From positions 94,866,385 to 94,930,384 of the forward strand of contig CM076196.1 in the NCBI GenBank assembly GCA_038277395.1: a stretch of DNA of 64,000 nucleotides, read 5' to 3'. A program made the translations under genes and the position numbers. The stretch's first letter is position 1. Every line of letters starts with the position of its first letter. Below the pieces are notes generated by a model. That model ran no database searches. It was given only the letters and a program-made list of their open reading frames with translations, and was not told where the DNA came from. Positions 46,442-58,260 of this stretch are shown here, piece after piece. Source of the DNA: Dryocosmus kuriphilus. Taxonomy: Eukaryota > Arthropoda > Insecta > Hymenoptera > Cynipidae.

Positions 46442-46950
46442 CCTAGCGGACCTCGCGAACGCAATGGTTACGCTACAGCGTAAACCTAGAGTAACCCTAA
46501 AATAACCTTAAAGTAATCTCGCAATATATTTAATAAAAGCAACAAATAAACATTTAACTGCTTTCAATTATATTACTGAGTCTAAATTGACGTTAGAGAA
46601 TGACGATGTAAATTCATAAATTTGATTTTTCAGCGGTAGAAATTAAAAAAACGTTTTGAAGCATGCGCCTGGAATGCGGCAGCTCGACTCGCAATACTGC
46701 ACGTCCGGGTGCCGCATCCTAGGAATGCTTGAAAATGTTTTTTTAATTTCTATACCGCTGAAAAATCAAATTTATGAATTTACATCGTCATTTTCCAACG
46801 TCAATTTTAACTCAAAATTATAATTAAAATGGTTTAAATGTTTATTTTGTTGCTTTCATTAATTATATTGCGAGCTTACTTTAAGGTTACTTTAGCGTTA
46901 CTTTAGGGTTACGCTGTAGCGTAACCATTGCGTTCACGCGGTCCGCTAGG
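46442..46950. mobile_element. Foldback MITE, about 510 bp
   Basis: Nearly the whole element is one inverted repeat. It begins CCTAGCGGACC and ends GGTCCGCTAGG, with arms of about 220 bp including GCAATGGTTACGCTACAGCG and AATTTGATTTTTCAGCGG and their complements. A GC-rich loop of about 80 bp sits in the middle. The target duplication cannot be resolved. No coding frame. Confidence 0.8.
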
Positions 46951-47261
46951 GCTAACATTCTAATTTTTATTTATTCAGTATACAAATTTGAAACCAATCA
47001 TTAAAGATCCATATAAATACTTTTACAGAATTCCAAAATGAAAAAAATAGTATTATTATTTTCATATTGATCCAATAACTTAAGTCTTACGGGAACTGGA
47101 AAACATTTTTAAATATTATTTTATTCTACGTAACGAGTGTTATTTCATATATTTTTTCGCTTTCTATTTCAATAATAAGGGTTTCGACATGAAAGTATGC
47201 ACGAATGTGGATGCGGAATAAAATAAATAAATAAACCTACCTTTTTTATTATTGTCTAACC

Positions 47262-48511
47262 CAGCGATTCTCAAACATTTTTACGTCTCTGAAGCTGGCA
47301 CCTCCATTTTAGAAGAGTAGTTTGGGATCTATACCATAATTGAAGATTTATTTAGGGCTAATTAAGTCTCAAATTTTGGGCTTCGCAATTTTTTTAATGG
47401 CTGTGCATTGGAATCATATGAAGCAAGCAACGACACCCTCATAAACTCAAGCCATTTTACGAAAGTAAAATGCATTTGAAATGTACATCTGCACTTCGAA
47501 ATTGTTTTGAATAAAGATTTTAACAACACAGCGAAAAAGCATCAAAAATATTTAACTAAAGGGCAGAACGTTTTCTACGATTTCTATAATTTGGTCGTCT
47601 AAAGTGTTTAACTACAGTGTAAAGTGTTTCCTATGTTTTCTAGAATTGAGAGTGGAGGCAGTACGATGATCGCAGCTTCTTAAATATAAGCGCGCGCTAT
47701 TCAAATATTACTCAATATCTTTTACGAGATATTTATGGCATACAAAGTGTGTATAACGTTTGGATATTTAGATTTTTTTAACATAAAAAATGTATACTAC
47801 TGACAATAAAAAAGGTACAAAGAGAACCAAATGTGGAAAATAGAGTAAATTAGGGCACTCAAGTAAATATAGGGACAGTAGGGACTATAGTGACCGAAAA
47901 CGTCTGAAACCAGTAATATGTCTTAGATTAAACTCTTAGATAAAACTGTTTTGAACTGACGAGAGCCCCGCGCTTTTATGAAGGCTGAAAATACTTTCTT
48001 ATTAAAAACAAAAATAAAAGTTATACGCCTTAGGGCATAGCGTCATTCAAGAGCCCTCCGTTGATCTTCAATTTCTAGGGTAAGGCAGATTATTTCGGAG
48101 TGATAGTTTTGAATAACGAAGGTGTTGGCTCTAGTTTCTTTTGAAGCCCGACAGCACTGACCAAATAAAAATAAAAATAATTGTTCTACGCCTTAGGGCA
48201 TAGCATTTTTAAGAGCCCTTATAGAGTCCTTATTTTCTACGGTAAGAGCGCTTCAATCGGAGTGGTGGTTTGGAATTTATGAGAGTGTCGGTGCTAGCTT
48301 CATATGAAGCCTGTGCGCCAGCTATTTAGAAAAATTTCGAAGCCCAAAGTTTGAACTTACGGCCCTAATTAGCCCTAAATAAGCACTAAATTATAGCATA
48401 TGTCCCTATTCACTTTTGTAAAATGGCGGTGCCAGCTTTAGGGACACACATTTTTTTATGTTTATGGCCCAGTTAACAGTTATTGTACTTTTGAATATAC
48501 TTAAATCGCTG
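47262..48511. mobile_element. Non-autonomous hAT element, 1250 bp
   Basis: Ends CAGCGATT / AATCGCTG with an 8 bp target duplication GTCTAACC on both sides (47254-47261 and 48512-48519), the hAT signature. Subterminal inverted segments (AGCTGGCACC... and ...GGTGCCAGCT) extend the pairing imperfectly over about 130 bp. The interior has a direct duplication of about 165 bp around CGCCTTAGGGCATAGC (48030 and 48195). No transposase frame. Confidence 0.85.
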
Positions 48512-48519
48512 GTCTAACC

Positions 48520-50200
48520 GATAGAAAAATATTGTTCACTACAGTTTTATTAATTGACAATCGAATAATTAAAACTCTAAGCGAACAGTTAGCGCCTAGA
48601 CCATTAATTTCTAACAAACGCAAATGATCACTCATGCAGGTATATTCCGGTTTTGAAAACAGACGAACATCGACAATGTAGTGGAGTGCGGAAGCGAATA
48701 TCTTTGGCATTCGCAGTAGTTAATCTTGTGTAATACCCACGTATTAACCAAAAAATACACAGAAATAACTACTGCGCATGCCAGTGATATCCACGTCCGC
48801 ACAGCACTGCGACAATGTATTGTTTACAACTGGTGGCAAAAATCGGTACGTACGAAGAATAGGAAATTCGTGACTGTGGATAAAACAGAAAAAAGTAGAT
48901 TTTGCAAAAAAAATCCCGGTCCTAAGTAAATATCCCGGAGTTTTGACGGTTTCTTCTAGTTAAAAAATTCACGGGCTTTTCCCGGTTTTTCTCGATTTCC
49001 CGGTTCAGCCAACACCCTGTTGCTACCTCTTGTGCTCTGCTTTAAATCCGAGTTTAACTCTTGAATATTCGTAAATTTGGAAAGATTTTTAGGTAAAATA
49101 ATTGGGAGAACAGTAAATTTTGTTTAAGTGTTCAGAATGAAACAAATATCCCTACAGGATACAAGTTTGAGCAACTTCAATATCGTGTAATATTGGATGC
49201 GTGGTTTTGTAATAGTTGTCTTTTTCGACTTGGCTTCTATTGAAAATACCTGATTCTTAGACATTTTGCAGCTTTATGACTTTCTGAAAAAATATCTTGC
49301 GTCAAAAAGCCATAAAATGAAACACATATGAGGTAGTATCCATAAACCACATGGAGTTAGAAAGAACGGAACGTTATAAAAAGAAATAACAACCGTCCAC
49401 ATGAACGCTTTCTGAGGATCAAACATTTTCACTAGAACCCATTTCCTCTACATTCTATACGGAATCAATTAAATTTTTGTAAAAACTTGTGTTCAACGAA
49501 TTCCACCGAATATTAGAGAATAAATTGGCAACAATAAAGTGCCGCAATTACATATACATAAATTTCTTTTGAATTATATAAGTAAATAAGACAATCATTA
49601 TTATTCAGAATTTAGAGAAAATCACATTTGGCACATAAAAGGATATTCCATGAGGTATCCTCGGGACTATTTTGGGATAAACCACCAACCTTCTGTGATA
49701 TCCCAGGGATATCCTCTTATTCCGACGAAAAAATAACATCAAAATTGTTTCTTCACGTTTTTTTTTTTTTGCCCATTCTACGTTTATACGTATTAATATA
49801 TTATGTTAAAAAGTTAGGAAACCAAATAGAAAGCATTTAGGAACGTTTATCTGATCCTCGAATCTCATAAATAAAAAAAAAACTTAGGAAAGAATTTCTT
49901 TTAATTGTTTTTTTGTAATTATAAAAACTGAATGCCAGATAAACTTTTCTCAGTGTTTTGTGCTTAGATTCCCAAATTTTCAACTCGATATCTTATTTCG
50001 TGTGGCTGTAAGTTGGGCTCAAAACTGTCAGTAAAGTAGAAATCATGTGACGTAAACAGTATGACTTTCGACTTTCGTGAAAATTATTAATAATGACAGT
50101 AATTATAATTTTATAACATTAAGTAAGGAGAGGTTAACTACGAGAGTAGAAATAAGATCCTATTGTTCTGGTAATAGCACATTGTGCACCAAGGAACTTA
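48520..50200. other. Non-coding stretch
   Basis: 48905-49010 contains repeated TCCCGG/CCCGGT motifs of a common insect-type dispersed repeat. The rest is AT-rich with no supported gene or RNA. Confidence 0.45.
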
Positions 50201-50206
50201 AGTTGG

Positions 50207-50361
50207 TCATGTTCCGTGGTGCACATTATTATACATTATACACCAAGGGCACGATTTGCTAGTTTCGTGACCCGGATTATCATGTATCGCAGAGGAAGTC
50301 TAAAGTGGCGAGTCCAATCGGTGCAATTCACTTTTAGGGCCAGTTAGCAAGATTTTCACTG
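50207..50361. repeat. 155 bp repeat, copy 1
   Basis: Identical by eye to 56478-56632 over the full length (TCATGTTCCGTGGTGCACAT ... AGCAAGATTTTCACTG). No terminal inverted repeat or pol III box recognised. Confidence 0.85.
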
Positions 50362-50519
50362 AGCCTGTTGATATGTACACTTTTGCTTTTGACCATTTTT
50401 TTTTTATAGGACTCATCGCTTTACTTTTAAGAATCGAAAACCTGCATTGTGGGAATTTAGAAAGATGTAGAAAATTAAAAAAAAACTTTACTAATCGACA
50501 ATGGATTACAAAATAATTA

Positions 50520-50842
50520 ATTGTCGAGCGCGAAGCACGAGTGTCGTGATGAGAATGTATTCCATAAGGCCGATAGAGCCTTAGGTAAAATAATTTTGTT
50601 TCTAATTTTGAACAAAATACAAATTTAACAATTTGATTAAAAGTAGCTGTTTTGAAAGTTTGAGAACCAAGTACGAAAACCGAGCACGAAGTGCGAAGAC
50701 CAAAAACATCCGAGCGCGAAGCGCGAGGTTCAAAAATATCGGAGAGCAAAGCGCGATGAACATCAGATCGCGCGCCCTAGGCGCGCTCAATCTTGCGTGT
50801 AAAGCGAGCCGCGCGCGAAGCGCGTGAAGAAAATTTGCGAAC
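50520..50842. repeat. GC-rich palindromic short repeats, left of Penelope fragments
   Basis: Repeated GAGCGCGAAGCGCGAG-type palindromes about 35 bp apart in otherwise AT-rich DNA. They directly follow the 3-prime end of the minus-strand Penelope fragment. A related block follows the plus-strand fragment at 51750-51865, and a single copy occurs at 18778. Confidence 0.7.
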
Positions 50843-50844
50843 GA

Positions 50845-51500
50845 AGTGAACAGATTTTTTCTACTACGCTGATGTCATACTTCTTTAACATCCTTACTAA
50901 TTTGTCATTCAGACCATTTACAAAGGTCAAACAAATTGTTCTACTTCTATCTATTATTTCTTCATTGTTCAGACTATTGTTATTTGATTTTCTTATTCGT
51001 GCAAAACGAATACGTTTTTTTAATATACTTCTGTGTGAATTTTGTAGGGCAATTATTTTCTTTAAGAATATCAATAATGAATTTCAAATTTTCTTTATGG
51101 AAACGTCGATCTGACAAAAGTAAAACTTTATCAACTAAATTGTAGATGGTACTAAATTTAAATTTTCTTGCATGATTAGAAAAATAACTCATATAGCGTC
51201 CCGAAAATGTAGGTTTGTGCACCAATTAATTAACAGTTGATTCTGATCCTCTCTTATAATTGAAATATCTAAGAAATTCAATGTGCTTTTATACTCCATT
51301 TCTATAGTGTATTCTAATCTTTTATGATAATTGTTAAGACTTTTAGTATTTTTAAAAATTTTTTCTATAGGAATGATAGTGAATATATCATCCACGTATC
51401 TTTTATATATAATAGGTTTAAATTTTTATTCATTTAAACATTGGTTTTCTACATCTTCCATTACTATTTCCGAAATAATGGGTGATAAATGTGACCCCAT
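50845..51500 (-). pseudogene. Penelope-like RT fragment, minus copy
   Basis: Begins inside RT at MGSHLSPIISEIVMED, followed by RYVDDIFTIIP (catalytic YVDD, about 51386-51400), LEYTIEMEYKSTLNFLDISI, SGRYMSYFSNHARKFKFSTI and the linker FVNGLNDKLVRMLKKYDISV. A stop after CLNE and at least one frameshift near 51210 break it. The expected downstream GIY-YIG endonuclease is absent; sequence switches to GC palindromes at about 50845. RT fingers upstream are missing too. Confidence 0.8.
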
Positions 51501-51735
51501 TTTCATTATTGACATTCTTAAAGAAAAAAAATAATTACTCTACAAAATTCACACAGAAATATATTTAAAAACGCGTTCATTTTGCATAAAGAAGAAAACC
51601 AGATAACGATAGTTTGAACAATGAAGAAAATAATAGATAGAAGTAGAACAATTTCTCTTCCCTTTGTAGATGGTCTGAATGACAAATTAGTAAGGATGTT
51701 AAAGAAATATGACATCAATGTAGTAAAAAAAAATC
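51500..51735 (+). pseudogene. Penelope-like fragment, plus copy, head-to-head
   Basis: Starts FIIDILKE and runs through the linker FVDGLNDKLVRMLKKYDINV, colinear with the end of the minus copy. It meets the start of that copy at about 51500, so the two are inverted and abutting. The coding similarity stops at the same codon as in the minus copy. Confidence 0.75.
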
Positions 51736-51749
51736 GGCCCGCTTTTCGA

Positions 51750-53040
51750 GCACATTGTCATCACGCGCCTGCGGCGCTCGTCTGTCGAAACTCGCGCTTC
51801 GCGCTCAATAATATATTTACCTAGCGCTTCGCGCTCGATGCGTCATATACCTCGCGCTACGCGCTCGGTGTTTATACGTACCCCTATATTTGTGCGCATG
51901 GACATTTTAAATTAAGGATCCAACAGTGACCAATGTAATTAGGTAATTATAAATTTTTTGTTAAAGCCCTTTCGGGTTTCGACGCAAAATTGAACTCATA
52001 ATTTTAAATAACATTTTTCATGATTAAAACAAGAACTATATGTGTTACAAAAAAAGTATAAAACTAAAGCGCGCGATCTGGTCGTCGCGCTTCGCGCTTC
52101 GATGTATTTAAACCTTGCGCTTCGCGCTCAGATGTTTTTGGGCATATCGTCAATCACATCGCAATGCACGATTTCAATTCTTAAAAGTAAAACGATGAGT
52201 CTTAAAAATAAATTTTTTAGCTTTTTCCAAGGTGAACAATTCTGCTCCTTAATATTTTCTCATATATTGCATAGTTCTGCTGAAAAGGGGTTTTCTTTAT
52301 ATTTAATAACATATTTCACGAATTACTGGAAAACTATGCGTCTATTCTAAAAAATTATAGAGAGAAAACTTGTATATCTTTTTAAGGTGAACAATTTTGT
52401 TCATTATCATTTTTTTCGTATTTTTCATAGTTTGGCGGGAAATTTGAATTCTTTATTTTTAATAACGTTCTCTCGATTAAAACAAAAAACCGTGCATTTT
52501 ATCAAAAAATGGTTAGTAAAACTTGTAGATTTTTTTGAGACGAATAATTTTAACCCCTACCGTTTTTTTTATCTCGCATAGTTTAGCCGGAAAATGGATT
52601 TGTTTATTTTGTAAAAACTGTTTTTGATCGGTAAAACCATAACCGCTGTCAAAACCCGCTGGTTAACGAACTCCTCCTTTCTTTTTAGTTCTTTAAAAAG
52701 TGTACCAATGCGCAATACAATCCGATAAGTCCTTTGAAAGTTATCGTAGGAACCGATGACGACAACAACGACGACAACGACAACAACGACGACAACGACA
52801 ACATCAACGACAACAGACAGACACCGGCGTAAAAATCGTTTTTTCTCACTCAGGTGCTCTCGGCGTGAGAAACGTGATGAGAATACGCCTCAGTAGCGAG
52901 CAGATTTTTTAATAACCTTTATTAACTTTCTTATTAACTTCATGATAATATGTTTTTTGATTAAAACAACTATTATACGTTTCATGAATAAACTATGCGT
53001 TCGATCAAAAAAATGGTTTGCAGAAATGTTATGAAGAAAT
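51750..53040. repeat. Composite satellite-like repeat, second locus
   Basis: Same module order as 18760-19990: GC palindromes, the TTGTGCGCATGGAC / TTGTTAAAGCCCTTTCGGG block, ACTATGCG units (52000-52640), the GGTTAACGAAC block, the (GACAACAAC)n run (52757-52820), then a GAGAAACGTGATGAGAATACG block. It ends at the E2 remnant. Confidence 0.75.
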
Positions 53041-53139
53041 GAAGGAATTATATTTCAGAATACTTTTTCTTACAAAATATTTTCTTTTGCTTTTCTTACA
53101 AGTGGTAAAGATGATGAAGTATTTTAATAAACTGCGTGA

Positions 53140-54840
53140 GCTGTTGGTGCAGTTGTTTGGTAGTCAATTCTAGCGTTGTCTCTAGTTCTATATATTATTT
53201 TGCCGCATTATTAGGCATTGTAGCACTTTTTTCAATCCGCATTTCCATAATATTGACAGGGTTAAAATGGCGATGCTCGTATATCCAAGTTTCTCGAGTA
53301 CCGTAGTTCCAGTAGTCTACCATGAATGTTGGCGCAGAATGTTTAGGATTTCTTCATAGTCTCTTTCTGCTTCTTCCAGAGTTTTTGCTGACTCCTTTAA
53401 GTGTGTCAGGTCTATGTGGAGTCCATGGAATATTGCTAGCAGTGCTTCTGATTCATTTAGGAAGGTGGCTTTAATTTTTCAAATGTGTGACTTTACTTCA
53501 TTCTGGATGATTGGCTGGTCTTTAGAAGAATGAGCTGTTTACTGTTTGAATGAGTTTCTGTTAAAGCTTTACAATGATCTTCCAGTGTTAGTATTATTGG
53601 TTTACTTATGCTTATTCTGGAGTCAAATGTTGTTGGACATTTTATTGTTAAGATTCCCTCCTTTATTGATAGTATGTACTATTGATAGCCATTGGTGAAG
53701 CTGTGAACGAACGTTTCCTTGAGTTTAAAATATTTCTGTTTGCATCGTTCTCCTTTTTTGTTTATTACCCATCCTAAGCAACTTGGTTCATTTGTTATCC
53801 TCTTGACTGAGTATTTTATTTTACAATAATCTCTTTCCCCTGCATGGTGACAATCTTTTTTTCAATGTAGGTGTATTGTGTTTTGTCCTGTGATAGAGGC
53901 AGTGATTCTTCATATAGTCTGTCGTAAATGTAATGCCCGAATGTAGCATATAGGTGTGGTAGGCTTACAAACTGTATACGTCATACATTTCGATGTTTGG
54001 CATGGGTGTTTGTATGTTATGTATTATTCTTCCATTCACCAGAGCGATGTTGATTTTTTACTTATCCGTAGGTTAGAAATGAGCTGTTCTCATTTAGTGA
54101 GAATAGTATCTGTGTCGAGAGGTTTTCGTTAATTTTAGCTAAAGCTTTCATGAAGGTTTCTGGGGTCACGATTCTTGTAGATACATTCCCGTTTTTTACT
54201 TCGCTTATGGCGTTTTATATATCTTTGATTATTTCTGACAGATTTTCCAGGTGGATTTCCATTTCTAAGGTTATGTTTAATACCTGGTTGTTATATTCTA
54301 ATCAGTTTGTTGTGTTAGCTGTTTTTATTGCCAACAATTCTAATTGTTGAAGATCGGTTTGTTGCTGTTGTTTTATTTCTTCCAATTTATGTAATGTTCT
54401 TTGTATCACGCTGGTTTGGTTCCTGATTAGGGAGGCAGTTCCTTTTGTTCTATTGTACACTTCGTCGATGTCATTGTTAATTCTCTCAGCGTCGTTCGCG
54501 TTCATGTTTCCAAAAAGGAACTTTATTCCTGTCCCGATGAAATCGAATAGTCCTCTTTTCGTTCTTCTTGCTGCCAGTCGCATTAGAGTATTGATTCTGG
54601 TTTCTAATTTAATTATTCTTGTATTCGTAGCTCGGACACTTTGTCTCAATGTGAATTCCTTATGTTTGATGCATCTTTTTTCTACTGCCTTTCCGTGATT
54701 TGGTAGATGTTCGATATCTTCTTTTACATCGTTTAGGTTGACAAAGTGAATTGTATTCCATATCTCACTATATAATCTATATTCAAAGAGTTTTTCTGTC
54801 ACAATTGGCTGTGTTTCCTCGGTGATGTTGTAGCTTCCTT
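53140..54840 (-). pseudogene. E2 env remnant
   Basis: The clearest part (54302-54802) has an N-terminal coiled region, a basic cleavage site RRTKR followed by GLFDFIGTGIKFLFG, and a Gln-rich helix (KLEEIKQQQQTDLQQLELL). The same arrangement occurs in E1. Downstream ectodomain and membrane anchor (about 53240-53330) are recognisable only through many stops. Class I fusion-type envelope of an errantivirus, inactive. Confidence 0.8.
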
Positions 54841-55133
54841 CTGTAATCCAGGTCTGGAAGAGTATTTTTATTCATAATCTTCTATGGATTTCTTTATTTG
54901 ATTGAAGTGTCTTGTTTATTCTTTGCCTCTTTTGAATACGGTAACTGTTTTGATGTTATTATTTACTTTTCTTGTTACTGAAGGTTATGACCATATGTTT
55001 CATCCTCCATGCTGTTCTTTTATTAATATATTTTCCCCTACTTCGTAGTTTTATTCTTTTCTTGTTCTTTGCTTTTGTTGATTTTTTTCTTTCTTCATTT
55101 TGATTTTTCTCGTGCACCCTGTAATTGCGCTTT

Positions 55134-55484
55134 CTATCGTTCCATTCTTTCTTTTTGGACTGTTTCTTCTTCTTCTTCTCGAAACCGTTTCCCGATATAC
55201 ATTAGTTCTTGTGGTGTATATGTTTTGCTTGGGTGGATTGATTCGTCATAGTTTTTTGTCGTCTGCAGTATCTTTTGTGCTGTGTCTTCTTGGAAGTTAT
55301 TGGTTATGTTTTTAATTGCTCCAATTACTCTTTCTGCTATACCATTACTTTCTGGATAGTATGCAGATATTCTTATTGGTTCTATTCCTAATTTATTGTA
55401 TAGGTCATGAATATTTTTTCCTTGCAATGTGCTTTCGTTATGCGAAATTATTTTCCTGGGTATTGGTATAATAAATTTCGTCAT
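55134..55484 (-). pseudogene. E2 integrase fragment, catalytic Asp lost
   Basis: Contains SAYYPESNGIAERVIGAIKN with the catalytic Glu in place, then ESIHPSKTYTPQELMYIG. The residue aligned with the second catalytic Asp (E1 VITDND) is His here (IISHNE). The upstream part of the core (55490-55640) is readable but broken. Confidence 0.8.
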
Positions 55485-55852
55485 ATTTCAAAAGCTCCTG
55501 CTTTGCTTATAGAGGAGATAGAGATATATCTTATCAGATTATCGATTATCAAGAAGTACTCTTTTCCTCCCAAAGTGAATTTTTCGATGTTAATAATTTC
55601 AAAAGGTCTCTGATCCTTCTCTCGTTTTGCTTTTATCTAAAAACTGGACAATTCCTCACGTAGTTTTTAACTTGTTTCCTCATTTCTTACCAGGAGTACT
55701 TTTGCTCGATCTTCTGCACCATTTCAACTACCGCCCAATGTGAATTTTCGTGTGTATTGGCCATTATGTGTAGCATTCTGCCTTTTTCCCTAATTAGTTT
55801 TGGCCAAAAGATTTTTATATTATATTTTCTCTTTACCTCTAACCATTTTTTC

Positions 55853-55892
<40 letters not shown>

Positions 55893-56477
55893 CATATTCA
55901 TATTCTTCTTCTGTTGAACAGTGAGTTACATAAATTATTTCTGGTTCCTCTGTTTCTTCTTCTGTCCAGAGTACTTGTCATAAGGGGATGATATCTTCCG
56001 GGGTTCTAAATAATGCTCCGTTAACTTGTATATCCGATCTATCTTTTAACAAACTGGAAGGGTGGCTGCATAATTTGACTTTGATTTTTGGTTGAAATTC
56101 GACATCATCTAATTCCGTGATTTTCAATTCTTGTTCTTTGTTGAATTTCTTTATGTAGTTTATGTCATTTGTGATGTAGTTTCATTCTGGGTTCATTTTT
56201 TTTTTGACTTCTTCCTCTGCCATTTCCCTCAATATGATTCTTGTGTAGACGCTTGCACTCACTTTTTGTATTATCAAGTTTTCATCTTCAAATTCTTCTG
56301 TTGGTTCTTCTATGTGAATTCTCTCTCCGCGTGGTATTTGTGAGCCCAAGGGGCTGCTTATTATTAGTTCCTCTATTGTTGGTTCTTGATGTCTCTGGTG
56401 TCATAGGGTATTCTAAATGAATGTCTTCGTTATTTTCGTTTTCTTGATTTTTCTCACGTGTTGGTTCATGTTCATGT

Positions 56478-56632
56478 TCATGTTCCGTGGTGCACATTAT
56501 TATACATTATACACCAAGGGCACGATTTGCTAGTTTCGTGACCCGGATTATCATGTATCGCAGAGGAAGTCTAAAGTGGCGAGTCCAATCGGTGCAATTC
56601 ACTTTTAGGGCCAGTTAGCAAGATTTTCACTG
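56478..56632. repeat. 155 bp repeat, copy 2, inside E2 pol
   Basis: Identical to 50207-50361, same orientation. It sits exactly where E2 lacks RNase H. The left boundary overlaps a (TTCATG)n run. Confidence 0.85.
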
Positions 56633-56639
56633 TGTAACA

Positions 56640-57300
56640 TCAAAATTGTGCCAGTGGTTTAATTCCTCTTGGTCCGACTGAATATCCCAAATTCTCAAGC
56701 TCACGTTTCATATATCCACATTTGTCGGGTTGCAATATCAATTTAGTCTCTCTTAATCTTTCGAAGATCATCCTTAGGTTTTCTAGATGTTCTTCCTCTG
56801 ATGCTCCTAACACAATTAAATCATCCAGGTATATGAAACATATTTTCCGTATTAATCATTTTAATTTAAAGTTTAGCATTCTCTAGTATATGGCTGGAGA
56901 GTTTATAAGCCCCATTAGCATTCTAAGCCACTTCCAATGGCCTTTGTGAGTGCTGAATGCTGTTTTTTCAATATAATTTTCTTCCATTAAAACTTGATAA
57001 AAAAACCGTTGGCCATGTCGAAACATTACATGTACTTAGCTTTACAAAGTAAACATAATATCTCCTCTATAGACTGGAGCTGGTAGTTGTCTTAGATTGT
57101 TTGTTCATTAATTTCCTAAAATCCATGACCAAACGCCATTTCTGTTTTCCATTTGAGTCAGGTTTTTTCTTGAACATCCATACGTTAGCCTGGTATGGGG
57201 AAAATGAGGATCTTATTAATCCTTTCTCTCGTATTCGTTAATTTGTCTTTATATTTCCGGCTGTACAATTATTGGATGTTTATGGTTTGCTAATAGATTT
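56640..57300 (-). pseudogene. E2 reverse transcriptase remnant
   Basis: Segments of the palm and the RT-connection follow the E1 order: a Pro-rich entry, the FDMANG-like region (about 57010), the YxDD neighbourhood (about 56830) and PDKCGYMKRELENLGYSVG. Stops and shifts are frequent. After the last motif the sequence runs directly into the 155 bp repeat. Confidence 0.7.
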
Positions 57301-57398
57301 TTCTATTTTTAATTTTATTTTATGTTTAACGTGAGATACTGTAGGCATGTAGTCTCCAGGTAGACAGAATATCTCGTTAAACTCTATTATTAAATTCT

Positions 57399-58260
57399 TT
57401 AGTTTTCTTTCAGGGGATTCCCTAAGTGGTCCAGTTTGCCTTTATTTAATAATTCTTTTATTCTTTCTTTGTTATATTCTACCGAAAATATGGGTATTAA
57501 TTCCTTTTTATTGTGACAAATTCTTAATAATTCTTTTCGTTCTTCTTTATTGATTTTATTGTTAAGAATTTTTAACAGTGTTTTAATTTGAATGGAAGTC
57601 TTTTTCACTTCTTTCGTTACCTTGAATGGTATGATGTTGATGTAACTCTTTCTAATTATCTTGTTTACCGTGTTTCCGTTGTAGATCCGGGTTAATATCT
57701 TCATTGGGGATTTTCCGTTGCTTTTGGCTATATTCCTTCGCCATCTATGATGTAATCTCCTTTAGGCAATTCCAATTGTGTCTCTGTTGTTTCTGATTTC
57801 ACATGAAAAAAAAACTGAGTCATCATTTCCATATGAAGGGATTCTTACATTGGACACTTCTAAAGTGTCCTTTATAAAATTTATTTTGACTTGGTGATTC
57901 ATTAACCAGTCACGTCCTATGATTCCGTCATATTCCATAAGAAAGTCCTCTTTTACTACATAAAATTGATTTTTTCCTAGTTTTGATGTCAAGGTGCATT
58001 CTCCAAAGACGGTGTGCACTCCGTTCACTATTTCGAAGTTTTTTCTTTTTTCTACAGGTATTTTTCTGGGCTCACATTCATTTTTAATTAAAAAGCTTGT
58101 TTTAATAAATGATTCAGGGCTTCCTGGGTCTACCAGTAGTCCTCTGATAATTCTGTATCCTCGCGGTGGGTCTTTGTTTTGCGGCCCTCGTTTCTGAAAA
58201 TTTTCGCGATTCTTTTTTGCAAAACATAGACATTCGTTGTGTCCAAGTTTTTTTCAGGAA
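57399..58260 (-). pseudogene. E2 protease region
   Basis: A D-P-G-S stretch near 58125-58140 stands where the D[ST]G active site is expected (LVDPGSPESF), followed by VNGVHTVFGEC and EYDGIIGRDWLMNHQVKINF, the C-terminal protease motif shared with E1. A Lys/Ile-rich linker follows (57399-57704). Confidence 0.65.

Noticed and set aside
50633..50827. Frame rich in Arg/Ala/Ser repeats
   Set aside because: Direct translation of the GC-palindrome repeats.
55855..55895. TA tract as a mariner remnant
   Set aside because: A simple (TA)n run with no terminal repeat or transposase nearby.
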